From an uncultured Duncaniella sp. (GTDB taxonomy: Bacteria; Bacteroidota; Bacteroidia; Bacteroidales; Muribaculaceae), in contig CAJTJG010000016.1 of assembly GCA_910576785.1 (NCBI GenBank), positions 21,761 to 85,760 on the forward strand: a stretch of DNA of 64,000 nt, read 5' to 3'. Of this stretch, positions 1 through 8,888 are shown piece after piece; within the stretch, counting starts at the first letter, position 1, and each line of letters starts with the position of its first letter. The notes below the pieces were generated by a model. That model worked only from the letters and a program-made list of their open reading frames with translations, searched no databases and was not told the origin of the DNA. A program made the position numbers and the translations under genes.

Positions 1-801
1 GGCGAATATCCATCTGCCGGCCCGCTCATACACCTCAAGGACATATGGCATGCCGGAGCACCGTCGATCGACATGCTCTCGCCCGACCTCTACGACAAAG
101 GATTCACATCATGGGTGGAAGCCTACGCCACCCCCGACAACACCCTGTTCATACCCGAGATTCGTACTGCTCCGGAAAACACCGTCCAGGCCCTCTATGC
201 CATAGGCGAGAAAGGCGCCATAGGCCTCTCGCCATTCGCCTACAACCTGCGTAAATCATCGCCGCAGATGCGGGAAGCAAACCGCATGACCGCCTCACTC
301 GCGCCGCTGCTCAGAGGGAGGGAGGATATGAACGGTCTCTACTTCGACTCCGACTCCACCACACGTACGCTGCTCCGCGACGGTCTGCGCATCAAGGCAT
401 CCCACTACTTCACCCTGCCGTGGGATCCGCGTGCCACGGACGGATCCACATGGCCTGTCACGGGCGGCATCATCATACGCACCGCTCCGATGGAATATAT
501 AGTGGCCGGAACCGGAATAGTCCTCACATTCGAACCGGCCGGGACCGCTGAGACCTCCGGTGTAAAACTCGGCGAAGACGGATTTCTCAACGCCGGGACT
601 GACCGGGCCGAGGCCGGCGATGCGAAAAAGTGGAACGGCCGACGCATCGGTCTGGCCTCCGTGCAGGAAGTGGCCGTAAACCCCGACGGCACACTCCGCA
701 CCATCCGCACGTTCAACGGCGACGAGACCCACCAGGGACGCCACGTGCGCATATCCACTGACGACAACAGGATACTCCGCGTGAAACTCTATGAATATTA
801 A
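1..801 (+). CDS. GH35 family glycoside hydrolase with DUF5597 C-terminal region (3' part only)
   Basis: The reading frame is open to the left edge of the window, so only the last 266 codons are present. The visible part begins with GEYPSAGPLIHLKDIWHAGA and runs through the end of a TIM barrel (IPEIRT, then GLSPFAYN) into a beta-rich tail. This resembles the GH35 beta-galactosidases that carry a C-terminal DUF5597 domain. Such enzymes release terminal galactose or a related sugar from hemicellulose side chains. The catalytic acid lies off the window; the glutamate in IPEIR is the likely nucleophile (inference). A gap of 27 bp leads to a sugar symporter, followed by xylanase genes on the same strand, so it probably acts on xylan decorations. 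The family call is fairly sure; the substrate is inferred from context. Confidence 0.78.
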   Translation, partial: GEYPSAGPLIHLKDIWHAGAPSIDMLSPDLYDKGFTSWVEAYATPDNTLFIPEIRTAPENTVQALYAIGEKGAIGLSPFAYNLRKSSPQMREANRMTASLAPLLRGREDMNGLYFDSDSTTRTLLRDGLRIKASHYFTLPWDPRATDGSTWPVTGGIIIRTAPMEYIVAGTGIVLTFEPAGTAETSGVKLGEDGFLNAGTDRAEAGDAKKWNGRRIGLASVQEVAVNPDGTLRTIRTFNGDETHQGRHVRISTDDNRILRVKLYEY

Positions 802-828
802 CCACACTATAATACCAATACCGTAAAG

Positions 829-2247
829 ATGGATATTACCATGAAATCAACCCGTGCCGACGAGGCAAAGGGGTTCTACAAGCTCTCCATGCTGCAATGC
901 ATCGGATTCGGGTCGGGCGACCTGGCCCAGAATCTCATCTACCAGACCATCAGCATGTACCTGCTGTTCTTCTACACCAACGTCTACGGTCTCGACCCCG
1001 CCGTAGCGGCTGTGATGTTTCTGATAGTCAGGATAGTCGATGTGATCTGGGATCCTCTTGTCGGGACATTTGTCGACAAGCACAATCCCCGTCTGGGCAA
1101 ATACCGCGCCTACCTCGTGCTCGGCGGCATACCCCTCACCGCCTTCGCCCTGCTCTGCTTCTGGAACGGATTCTCCGGCTCGCTCCTCTACGCATACATC
1201 ACATATGTGGGCCTCTCCATGTGCTATACGCTTGTCAATGTGCCCTACGGCGCCCTCAATGCCTCACTGACGCGTGACACTGCCGAGATCACCAAACTGA
1301 CATCCGTGCGCATGTTCATGGCCAACGTGGGCGGACTCGCCGTAGGCATGGGCATCCCGTTCGTGCTCAAGATGTTCGACCCCACCGAGACCACCGATAT
1401 GTCAATGAACGACCACGCATGGTTCTCCACCATGGCCATCTACGGCTGTGTGGGTCTGGCACTGCTCTTCTTCTGCTTCTCACAGTGCCGCGAGCGTGTG
1501 GTCATGGACGCCTCCGCCACCGACGACGTCAAGGTATCCGACCTATGGATGGAGTTCGTACACAACCGTCCGCTGCGCATCCTCGCCTTCTTCTTCATCA
1601 CAGCATTCGCCATGATGGCCGTGGGCAACGCCGCAGGAGCCTACTATATCAACTACAATCTCGGAGGCAACGCCGACCAGCTCTCCATCTTCATGGGTCT
1701 CGGCTCCATCCCCGCCTTCATATTCATGCCCATGATCCCGGCCATCAAGAAAGCCGTGGGCAAGAAAGGGATGTTCTACATATTCCTCATAGTGGCCATC
1801 CTTGGCATGGGCATGCTCTACGCCATATCGATGATCCCCGCCTTGCGCGAACAGATGTGGTTGGTATACGCAGCCCAGTTCATCAAGTCGACAGGCGTCA
1901 TCGTGGCCACCGGCTACATGTGGGCACTCGTACCGGAGGTGATATCCTTCGGCGAGTACACTCACGGCCGACGCATCTCCGGCATCGTCAACGCTCTCAC
2001 AGGCATATTCTACAAGGCCGGCATGGCCCTCGGTGGCGTGGTGCCCGGACTGGTGCTCGCATTCGTAGGCTTCGACAGGGAGGCCTCCGTGCAGACACCC
2101 TTCGCCGAGCAGGGCATACTCTGGCTCGTGGCCGTGATACCCGCCATACTGCTCGTCCTCGCCATGTTCATCATATCACGCTATGAACTTGACGATGACG
2201 TAATTGACCGCATAAATCAGGAAATCGAATCACGTCATAAGGACTGA
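829..2247 (+). CDS. GPH-family sugar:cation symporter (MFS)
   Basis: This 472-residue integral membrane protein has about 12 hydrophobic segments and imports oligosaccharides or pentosides with a cation across the inner membrane. The signature loop after the second helix, DPLVGTFVDKHNPRLGKYR (residues 75-93), is typical of the glycoside-pentoside-hexuronide family (XynP, YicJ, MelB). A second candidate ATG lies four codons inside the frame at 841; the conserved N-terminus starts after both, so the start is not certain. The position between GH35 and GH10 xylanase genes points to xylo-oligosaccharide or aldouronic-acid uptake. No SusC/SusD pair is visible here, so outer-membrane uptake must be encoded elsewhere, perhaps upstream. 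Confidence 0.9.
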   Translation: MDITMKSTRADEAKGFYKLSMLQCIGFGSGDLAQNLIYQTISMYLLFFYTNVYGLDPAVAAVMFLIVRIVDVIWDPLVGTFVDKHNPRLGKYRAYLVLGGIPLTAFALLCFWNGFSGSLLYAYITYVGLSMCYTLVNVPYGALNASLTRDTAEITKLTSVRMFMANVGGLAVGMGIPFVLKMFDPTETTDMSMNDHAWFSTMAIYGCVGLALLFFCFSQCRERVVMDASATDDVKVSDLWMEFVHNRPLRILAFFFITAFAMMAVGNAAGAYYINYNLGGNADQLSIFMGLGSIPAFIFMPMIPAIKKAVGKKGMFYIFLIVAILGMGMLYAISMIPALREQMWLVYAAQFIKSTGVIVATGYMWALVPEVISFGEYTHGRRISGIVNALTGIFYKAGMALGGVVPGLVLAFVGFDREASVQTPFAEQGILWLVAVIPAILLVLAMFIISRYELDDDVIDRINQEIESRHKD

Positions 2248-2286
2248 TATTAAACCATCAATCTCAATCATCTATCTCAACCATCT

Positions 2287-3402
2287 ATGAAACCACAGTA
2301 TCTACTGATCCCCGGACTGCTCCTGCTCGGAGCATGTTCCGCCCAGACCAAGGAGGCCACGGCCTCAGTGCCTACTCTCAAGGATGCCTTCGATGGAAAA
2401 TTTCTCATCGGTGGCGCCATCAACACCCGTCTCGTTGACGGCCTCGACCCCAAGGGCGACTCCATCGTGTCGCTCCACTTCAACACGATCGTGGCCGAGA
2501 ACTGCATGAAGAGCGAGAAGATCAATCCAGCCGAGGGTGTATATGACTGGGACGACGCTGACAAGTTCGTGAAATACGGCCTTGACCGCGGCATGAAAGT
2601 CATAGGCCACACTCTCGTATGGCACTCCCAGCTTGCCCCCTGGTTTCCTCTCGGGGCCGACGGCAAATACGTCAGCGCCGATGTGATGAAAGAACGTCTG
2701 CGCAACCACATCCACACCGTGGTGGGACGCTACAAGGGCAAGATCCACGGCTGGGACGTAGTCAACGAGGCCATACTCGACGACGGCACCTACCGCAAGA
2801 GCCCATTCTACGAGATACTCGGCGAGGAGTTCATCCCTCTGGCATTCCAGTACGCACACGAGGCCGACCCCGATGCCGAGCTATATCTCAACGACTACTC
2901 CATGGCATCGCCCGCCAAGCGCGACACCTATGTGAAGCTCATCAACGATCTCCGCAGCCGTGGTCTGCGCATCGATGCCATAGGCATGCAGGCACATATG
3001 GGCATGGACTATCCCGACTTCGACGAGTTTGAGAAGTCGCTCGTAGCCTTCGGTGACACAGGGGTGAAAGTGATGCTGACAGAGTGGGACATGAGCGCAC
3101 TCCCCACGGTCAACACCGGTGCCAACATCTCCGACACCACCGCCTACAATGCCATGCTCAACCCCTATCCCGACGGACTGCCCGAGAACATATCCCGTGA
3201 ATGGAATGCACGTATGGAGCATGTCATGGACATGTGTCTGGCCCACGCCGACATCGTGACCCGTGTCAATGCATGGGGCACTGACGACAGCATGTCGTGG
3301 AAAAACGGATGGCCCGTGGCCGGCCGCACGGAATACCCCCTCCTCTTCGACCGCAACCACAACCTCAAACCCTTCCTCAAAAAATACCTCCCCCAGGAAT
3401 AA
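2287..3402 (+). CDS. endo-1,4-beta-xylanase, GH10, lipoprotein
   Basis: GH10 enzymes cut internal beta-1,4 links in xylan with retention of configuration. The 371-residue protein starts with a lipoprotein signal (LLLLGAC, lipid Cys17), so it is probably anchored in the periplasm or on the outer membrane. The barrel shows the substrate-binding NTIVAEN segment, HTLVWH (108-113), the acid/base Glu161 in WDVVNEA and the nucleophile Glu266 in TEWD. Length fits a single-domain GH10 without a carbohydrate-binding module. It lies 39 bp after the symporter gene. An inverted repeat with a nested nuclease gene begins 21 bp after its stop and separates it from the downstream GH43 gene. Confidence 0.95.
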   Translation: MKPQYLLIPGLLLLGACSAQTKEATASVPTLKDAFDGKFLIGGAINTRLVDGLDPKGDSIVSLHFNTIVAENCMKSEKINPAEGVYDWDDADKFVKYGLDRGMKVIGHTLVWHSQLAPWFPLGADGKYVSADVMKERLRNHIHTVVGRYKGKIHGWDVVNEAILDDGTYRKSPFYEILGEEFIPLAFQYAHEADPDAELYLNDYSMASPAKRDTYVKLINDLRSRGLRIDAIGMQAHMGMDYPDFDEFEKSLVAFGDTGVKVMLTEWDMSALPTVNTGANISDTTAYNAMLNPYPDGLPENISREWNARMEHVMDMCLAHADIVTRVNAWGTDDSMSWKNGWPVAGRTEYPLLFDRNHNLKPFLKKYLPQE

Positions 3403-3423
3403 TCCCCCTCACCCACATCATAA

Positions 3424-3882
3424 AGAAACAAAAGGGACATAAGAAGGACAAAAGAAACAGATTTTTTTGAAGACCGAAGAACTCATCAGCCTTATAGTAG
3501 ACAGCGCCTATCAGGTAAAGAAAACATTAGGTGCCGGCTTTCTGGAGAGTGTGTACCAGCATGCACTCTCAGTGGAACTGCAATCATCCGGCATCACATG
3601 CGAACTTGAAAAAAACATAAATGTCTACTATAAAGGGCAACCTGTCGGGTTCTATCGGGCAGACTTACTCGTGGATAGCAAGGTAATTGTCGAGACCAAG
3701 GTCACAGACAATATAGCCTTAGCCCATGAGCTCCAAGTGGTGAACTATCTCAAGGCCACCGGCATCGAAAATGGTATAATCATCAATTTCGGCACATATC
3801 CGCTTCAAATCAAACGGAAGTTCCTTCATACGAAATAAAAAAATTCTGTTTCTTTTGTCCCCCTTATGTCTCTTTTGTTTCC
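3424..3882. repeat. Palindromic element A, arms 3424-3468 and 3837-3882, loop filled by a GxxExxY gene
   Basis: The left arm (45 bp, purine-rich, ending in a run of seven T) is matched by the reverse complement of the right arm (starting with seven A) at roughly 40 of 45 positions. The arms share a core close to GGACAAAAG with the other palindromes listed here, and are closest in sequence to element D at 45512-45625. The 366-bp loop is almost exactly one open reading frame: its TTG start uses the last two T of the left arm and its TAA stop lies in the A-run of the right arm. The other family members have loops of about 16-34 bp. Confidence 0.85.
3467..3838 (+). CDS. GxxExxY protein (PDDEXK_3-like nuclease fold)
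   Basis: This 123-residue protein contains the family signature GFLESVY (residues 24-30) and a PD-(D/E)XK-like core with Asp66 (RADLLVD) and Glu76-x-Lys78 (VETK). Nuclease activity is expected from the fold, but the family's role is not established. The start is TTG at 3467; no in-frame ATG lies near the conserved N-terminus and the preceding bases are the T-run of the left palindrome arm. The stop falls in the right arm. Base composition is clearly AT-richer than the flanking GH10 and GH43 genes, which suggests acquisition. It has the same orientation as the xylan operon it interrupts. Family assignment is firm; function is unknown. Confidence 0.85.
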   Translation: MKTEELISLIVDSAYQVKKTLGAGFLESVYQHALSVELQSSGITCELEKNINVYYKGQPVGFYRADLLVDSKVIVETKVTDNIALAHELQVVNYLKATGIENGIIINFGTYPLQIKRKFLHTK

Positions 3883-3910
3883 AACTTTCACCAAGACAAT
3901 CAATAAAATC

Positions 3911-4888
3911 ATGAAGACCAAGAAAAGATACCTTTTTCCGGCCGATTATATGGCCGATCCGAGCGTGCACGTGTTCAACGGACGCATATACATATACCCA
4001 TCCCACGACTGGGAATGCGAGAACGTTGAGAACGACAACGGTGACCAGTATGTGATGAAGGACATGCACGTCCTCTCCATTGACGGCGATCCGATGACCG
4101 GCACCGTCACCGACCACGGCAAGGCTCTCGACATAGCCGACATACCCTGGGCCGGACGCCAGCTCTGGGACTGCGACTGTGCCGAGAAGGATGGCAAATA
4201 CTATCTCTACTTCCCCCTCAAGGACCGTACCGACATTTTCCGCATCGGTGTGGCCGTGGCCGACCGTCCCGAGGGTCCGTTCATTGCCGAACCGGCTCCC
4301 ATGCTCGGCAGCTACTCCATGGACATCTGCGTGCTCAAGGATGACGACGGCGAGTACTATCTCTACTTCGGCGGACTATGGGGCGGACAGCTCCAGCGCT
4401 ACCGCGACAACAAGGCCCTCGAGTCGGCATGCCTCCCCGAAGGCGCCGAACCCTCGCTCCCCAGCCGGTGCGCACGCCTGTCAAAGGACATGCTCCAGTT
4501 TGCCGAGGATCCCCGCCCCATACAGGTGATCGACGAGGAGGGCAACCCTCTGCGTGCCGATGATCCCCACCGCTTCTTCGAAGCCTCGTGGGTACACAAG
4601 CACAATGGCAAATACTACTTCTCCTACTCCACGGGCGACTCCCATCTGCTCTGCTATGCCGTGGGCGACAACCCCTACGGACCATTCGTCTACAAAGGTG
4701 TGATCCTCACCCCCGTGGTAGGCTGGACCACCCACCACAGCATCATAGAGTGGAAAGGCAAATGGTACCTCTTCCACCATGACAGCGTTCCCTCCGGAGG
4801 CAAGTCATGGCTCCGCTCGCTCAAGGTGTGCGAGCTCACCCACGATGCCGACGGCAACATTATCACCATCGAAGGCACTGACGAATGA
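3911..4888 (+). CDS. GH43 family beta-xylosidase / alpha-L-arabinofuranosidase
   Basis: The 325-residue five-bladed propeller has the inverting GH43 triad: base Asp16 in ADPSVH, pKa-modulating Asp138 in SMDIC and general acid Glu224 in FFEAS. The ATG at 3911 is preferred over an in-frame ATG at 3866, because 3866 lies inside the right arm of the palindromic repeat and the extra residues do not look like GH43. No signal peptide is evident, so it is probably cytoplasmic and acts on imported oligosaccharides. Its last codons overlap the start of the GH67 gene (ATGA at 4885-4888), which implies translational coupling. Together with GH10 and GH67 this fits (glucurono)arabinoxylan breakdown. Whether xylose or arabinose is released cannot be read from the sequence. 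Confidence 0.9.
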   Translation: MKTKKRYLFPADYMADPSVHVFNGRIYIYPSHDWECENVENDNGDQYVMKDMHVLSIDGDPMTGTVTDHGKALDIADIPWAGRQLWDCDCAEKDGKYYLYFPLKDRTDIFRIGVAVADRPEGPFIAEPAPMLGSYSMDICVLKDDDGEYYLYFGGLWGGQLQRYRDNKALESACLPEGAEPSLPSRCARLSKDMLQFAEDPRPIQVIDEEGNPLRADDPHRFFEASWVHKHNGKYYFSYSTGDSHLLCYAVGDNPYGPFVYKGVILTPVVGWTTHHSIIEWKGKWYLFHHDSVPSGGKSWLRSLKVCELTHDADGNIITIEGTDE

Positions 4889-6855
4889 TGCGCACGCCGC
4901 TCACATCACTGCTGCTTCTCCTCGCTCCCCTCGCAGTCATGCAGGGGGCGGAGGTGAGGCACAGCGTGAAGAAACCGTCCGAGGTATTCTCCACAGCCCT
5001 GCGCGAGCTCTCCACCCTCCCGGAGGGTGACACCGTCAACATACGCATGATCAAGGCCGATGGCAGGCTCGGATCCGAGGGCTACATGCTCAGCCGTTCG
5101 GGCCGTACTGTCACGCTCTCGGCCACCACATTCAAAGGAGTGCTCTACGGCGCCTTCCACCTCACCTCGCGCCCGGTGCCCGATGCCGACACCACCATCA
5201 CCGAGATACCGGCCTATCCCGTGCGCATTCTCAACCACTGGGACAATCTCGACGGCACTATAGAGCGCGGATATGCCGGACGCTCGCTCTGGAAGTGGGA
5301 CGAACTCCCCGCCACCATCTCCCCGCGCTACGAGGAGTATGCACGCCGCTGCGCTGCCACCGGCATCAACGCCACGGTGCTCAACAACGTCAACGCCTCT
5401 CCCCTCATCCTCTCCAATGAATATCTGGTCAAAGTCAAAGCCCTGGCCGATATTTTCAGGAAATACGGCATAAAGGTATACCTCTCCGTCAACTTCGCCT
5501 CCCCCATGGCCCTCGACTCGCTCCCTACAGCCGATCCGCTCGACAAGAGTGTGGGGAAATGGTGGGAGAAGAAGGCCGACGAGATATACTCCCTCATCCC
5601 CGACTTCGGAGGCTTTCTTGTAAAGGCCAATTCTGAAGGCCAGCCGGGCCCTATGGACTTCGGACGCACCCACGCCGATGGCGCCAACATGCTGGCACGC
5701 GCCCTCAAGCCCCACGGAGGAGAGGTGATGTGGCGTGCCTTTGTCTACTCGCCCGTCGATGAAGACCGTGCCAAACAGGCCTACCTCGAATTTCAGCCCC
5801 TCGACGACAAGTTCGAGCCCAACGTGACCATCCAGATCAAAAACGGCCCCATCGACTTCCAGCCTCGCGAAGCCTACAGCCCGCTGTTCGGCGCCATGCC
5901 TTCAACACCCGAGATGGTCGAGTTCCAGATCACTCAGGAATACCTCGGCCACTCCAACCACATGGCCTTCCTGGCCCCGATGTGGGAGGAATTTTTCGGA
6001 TTCGTAAAACCCGAGTCGATCACAGCAGTCTCCGCAGTGGCCAATGTAGGTGACAATGAATGCATGACAGGCCACCCCATGGCCGATGCCAACTGGTGGG
6101 CGTTCGGCAGACTGGCATGGGATCCCACTCTCACCTCCCGCGATATAGCACTCGAATGGCTCAACGCCCGTCTGCTTGACCCGGCCACACCCGACGATGT
6201 GCGCCATCGTCTCGCCGACATGCTTGTAGGGAGCCGCGAGGCAGTGGTAGACTACATGATGCCTCTCGGACTCCACCACATATTCGCCTGGGGCCACCAC
6301 TACGGCCCGGAGCCATGGTGCGAGATTCCCGGCGCACGCCCCGACTGGCTCCCCTCCTACTATCATCGCGCCGACTCCGCCGGACTCGGTTTCGACCGCA
6401 CGGCCACAGGGAGCAACGCCGTCAGTCAGTATCCCGAACCGCTGCGCTCGCTCTACTCGTTGATCGACGACTGCCCCGAAGAGCTCATACTGTGGTTCCA
6501 TCACGTACCCTGGACCCACCGCATGAAGTCAGGACGCACTCTATGGGAGGAACTGTGCCACCGCTACGCCCGTGGCGTGGCCAAGACCGGTGATATGCAG
6601 GCCGCATGGCAGGAAGCACGCCCATGGGTAGACCCGGAGATATGGGATGATGTGAACCGACGCCTCGTCACCCAGGCCCGCGATGCCCGTTGGTGGAAAG
6701 ACGCATGTCTGCTATATTTCAGCCAATTCTCCGGCATGCCCGTCACCCCCGAGGCTCTACCTGTGGAGCATACACTTGACGATCTGATGAAAGTGGACCT
6801 CGGCATAGACAACTACACCTGCCCCTCGCCCGCCCTGCTCAACTCCCAGCGCTGA
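4885..6855 (+). CDS. alpha-glucuronidase, GH67
   Basis: GH67 removes 4-O-methyl-glucuronic acid from the non-reducing end of xylo-oligosaccharides. The 656-residue protein starts with a signal peptide (TPLTSLLLLLAPLAVMQG), so it is exported. Conserved blocks include LNHWDNLDGTIERGYAGRS (117-135), the acid Glu251 in KANSEGQPGP, and the base pair Asp324 (KNGPIDFQPRE) and Glu352 (QITQEYLG). The length is close to other GH67 enzymes. It overlaps the GH43 gene by 4 bp and ends the operon; a 42-bp perfect inverted repeat follows directly, facing the convergent dnaX gene. Confidence 0.95.
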   Translation: MMRTPLTSLLLLLAPLAVMQGAEVRHSVKKPSEVFSTALRELSTLPEGDTVNIRMIKADGRLGSEGYMLSRSGRTVTLSATTFKGVLYGAFHLTSRPVPDADTTITEIPAYPVRILNHWDNLDGTIERGYAGRSLWKWDELPATISPRYEEYARRCAATGINATVLNNVNASPLILSNEYLVKVKALADIFRKYGIKVYLSVNFASPMALDSLPTADPLDKSVGKWWEKKADEIYSLIPDFGGFLVKANSEGQPGPMDFGRTHADGANMLARALKPHGGEVMWRAFVYSPVDEDRAKQAYLEFQPLDDKFEPNVTIQIKNGPIDFQPREAYSPLFGAMPSTPEMVEFQITQEYLGHSNHMAFLAPMWEEFFGFVKPESITAVSAVANVGDNECMTGHPMADANWWAFGRLAWDPTLTSRDIALEWLNARLLDPATPDDVRHRLADMLVGSREAVVDYMMPLGLHHIFAWGHHYGPEPWCEIPGARPDWLPSYYHRADSAGLGFDRTATGSNAVSQYPEPLRSLYSLIDDCPEELILWFHHVPWTHRMKSGRTLWEELCHRYARGVAKTGDMQAAWQEARPWVDPEIWDDVNRRLVTQARDARWWKDACLLYFSQFSGMPVTPEALPVEHTLDDLMKVDLGIDNYTCPSPALLNSQR

Positions 6856-6890
6856 CGCGTTGGTAAGATGACAGCGGTGTGTCAAAATAT

Positions 6891-7004
6891 AGAAAGATAC
6901 AAAAGGACGAAGAAGGGACAAAAGTGATAAAATATTAATTATCTGTGTAATAATTAATTACTTTTTATCACTTTTGTCCCTTCTTCGTCCTTTTGTATCT
7001 TTCT
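6891..7004. repeat. Palindromic element B, 42-bp perfect inverted repeat between convergent genes
   Basis: Arms 6891-6932 and 6963-7004 are exact reverse complements over 42 bp with a 30-bp AT-rich spacer. Weaker pairing extends outwards to a TGTGTC/GACACA pair at 6878 and 7019. The left arm is purine-rich (AGAAAGATAC, then GGACAAAAG). It lies between the stops of the GH67 gene and dnaX and could act as a bidirectional terminator. Spacer and right flank are nearly identical to element C at 43721-43833, so these are copies of one dispersed sequence. Confidence 0.92.
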
Positions 7005-7033
7005 ATCAATTATGACACAGTCACAATTTTCTG

Positions 7034-8818
7034 TCAGAGCGAGAGGTCGAAAGTATCGATGAAGTCCTTGAGTATCGGGCGGCTCTCCACCATGTGGGCG
7101 AGCACCTGACGTTCGTTCCATGTATGGGGCGATGCCTCACCTTCGTTGATCTCCACACCCACGGTTATGCTGTCGTTGGACAGTTTGTCGTGTATGAATG
7201 TGAGTATTTCCGGCATGGCCTCCTCCATCTCCTGACGCTGCTTCTCGTTCTCCACCATCATCTTGAACCGGTCACCCTCGACCCGCGCTGGGAAAGATGC
7301 CCGCATGGTGTTGTTGAGTATATGACGTGTGGGATTCAATGTCATGAACTCCTGCCACGCACCGTTGAGATCCTCGGGAGTATAACCTTTGTCACGCGGC
7401 TGGCTGACAGTACGGGTAGTCGCTACCGTTTCGGTCGGCCCACCTGCGGCCGACTGGCCGCTCAGCGAGAAAGTCGACGCCGCACCGGGACGTCTCACGG
7501 CCCGACGCTGCGGTTGAGGCTGCACGGGTGGTGGTGGCGCAGGCGCCACGGCAGGTGGCGTGACAGCGGTAGCCGTCGGTTGCACACGGGGCTCCACAGG
7601 AGCCGATGACCGGGGGACGGCATGAGCGGCCTGACCGGCCGATACCGGAGTTGCCGTGGGGGCTGAGGCGGGGGCTATGGGCTGTAATCGCCCCTCTCCT
7701 TCCCCGTCATTACCTTGGGGAGAGGGGCTTGACAATTGGCATATCCGGGCGAGCGTCAGCTCGACGAGAAACTGCTTGTTGGAGGCCACACGGTAATTCA
7801 GATCCGCCTCATTGCACAGATTCATGGCCCGGTATATGAACTCCGGGGTACATCGCGCAGACATGCGGGCCATCGATTCGCGGGCTTCATCGTCGGCCTC
7901 GAGGAGTACAATGGTGGACGGATGACAGGCCACCATGAGATCCCTCATATAGTCAGCCAGACCGTTGATGAAGAAGTGAGAGTCAAACCCATGATCGCGG
8001 ATCTCCTTGTAGATAAGCCACGAATCGAGCACACGCCCTTCCAGAAAACAGTCGAGCAACCGGTTGTAGTAATTGAAGTCGAGCACATTGAGATTCTCGA
8101 TAGCGCTCTGATAGGTGATATTGCCGCGCGATGATGCCGCCACCTGGTCAAAGATCGAGAGCGCATCGCGCATGGCACCGTCAGCCTTGCGGGCTATGAC
8201 ATTGAGAGCCGCAGGTTCGGCAGTGAACCCCTCCTGCTCCGCCACATACGACAGATGTTCTATCATGTCGCGGATAGTGATGCGGTTGAAGTCATAGATC
8301 TGACAGCGCGACAGGATCGTAGGGATGATCTTGTGCTTCTCGGTGGTGGCGAGGATGAATATCACATAGCTTGGCGGCTCCTCCAGGGTCTTGAGGAAGG
8401 CATTGAATGCCGAGGGGGAGAGCATATGTACCTCATCGACTATGAACACACGGTAGCGCCCCATGGAGGGAGGCACCTGTACCTGATCCACAAGCTCTCG
8501 TATGGCATCCACGCCATTGTTTGACGCCGCGTCGAGCTCGATGATATTCATGGAATTACCACGGTTGAAAGCCTCACACGACTCACAGCTGTTGCAAGCT
8601 TCTCCATCGGGAGTGGGATGCAGACAGTTGATGGTCTTGGCAAAGATGCGCGCGCATGATGTCTTGCCTACCCCTCTCGACCCGCAGAAAAGATAACTGT
8701 GGGCCAGACGGCCGGTAGAGATAGCGTTGCGCAGGGTGGCGGTCAGAGCTTTCTGGCCTACGACACTCGCAAATGTCGCCGGTCGGTACTTCCGCGCCGA
8801 AACTACGTAATGATCCAT
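7034..8818 (-). CDS. dnaX: DNA polymerase III subunits gamma/tau
   Basis: This is the clamp-loader ATPase of the replicative polymerase. The start MDHYVVSARKYRP at 8818 matches the family; the frame stays open upstream but there would run into manA. Walker A GSRGVGKT is at residues 46-53, zinc cysteines at 65, 75, 78 and 81, then VFIVDEVHML (Walker B) and the LSRCQ arginine-finger motif. After about residue 370 comes a proline/alanine-rich linker and a C-terminal domain like that of tau (594 residues in all). No clear slippery heptamer for a programmed frameshift was seen. manA lies just upstream on the same strand. Confidence 0.95.
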   Translation of the reverse strand: MDHYVVSARKYRPATFASVVGQKALTATLRNAISTGRLAHSYLFCGSRGVGKTSCARIFAKTINCLHPTPDGEACNSCESCEAFNRGNSMNIIELDAASNNGVDAIRELVDQVQVPPSMGRYRVFIVDEVHMLSPSAFNAFLKTLEEPPSYVIFILATTEKHKIIPTILSRCQIYDFNRITIRDMIEHLSYVAEQEGFTAEPAALNVIARKADGAMRDALSIFDQVAASSRGNITYQSAIENLNVLDFNYYNRLLDCFLEGRVLDSWLIYKEIRDHGFDSHFFINGLADYMRDLMVACHPSTIVLLEADDEARESMARMSARCTPEFIYRAMNLCNEADLNYRVASNKQFLVELTLARICQLSSPSPQGNDGEGEGRLQPIAPASAPTATPVSAGQAAHAVPRSSAPVEPRVQPTATAVTPPAVAPAPPPPVQPQPQRRAVRRPGAASTFSLSGQSAAGGPTETVATTRTVSQPRDKGYTPEDLNGAWQEFMTLNPTRHILNNTMRASFPARVEGDRFKMMVENEKQRQEMEEAMPEILTFIHDKLSNDSITVGVEINEGEASPHTWNERQVLAHMVESRPILKDFIDTFDLSL

Positions 8819-8888
8819 GAATATGGTATTGGAAATGAGATTTTGACTGGTTGAGGAGTAGATGCGGAGGAGATGGCGGTCACGTCTC

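Noticed and set aside
3866..3910. Upstream extension of the GH43 gene to an ATG at 3866
   Set aside because: That ATG lies in the right arm of the palindromic repeat; the conserved GH43 start is at 3911.
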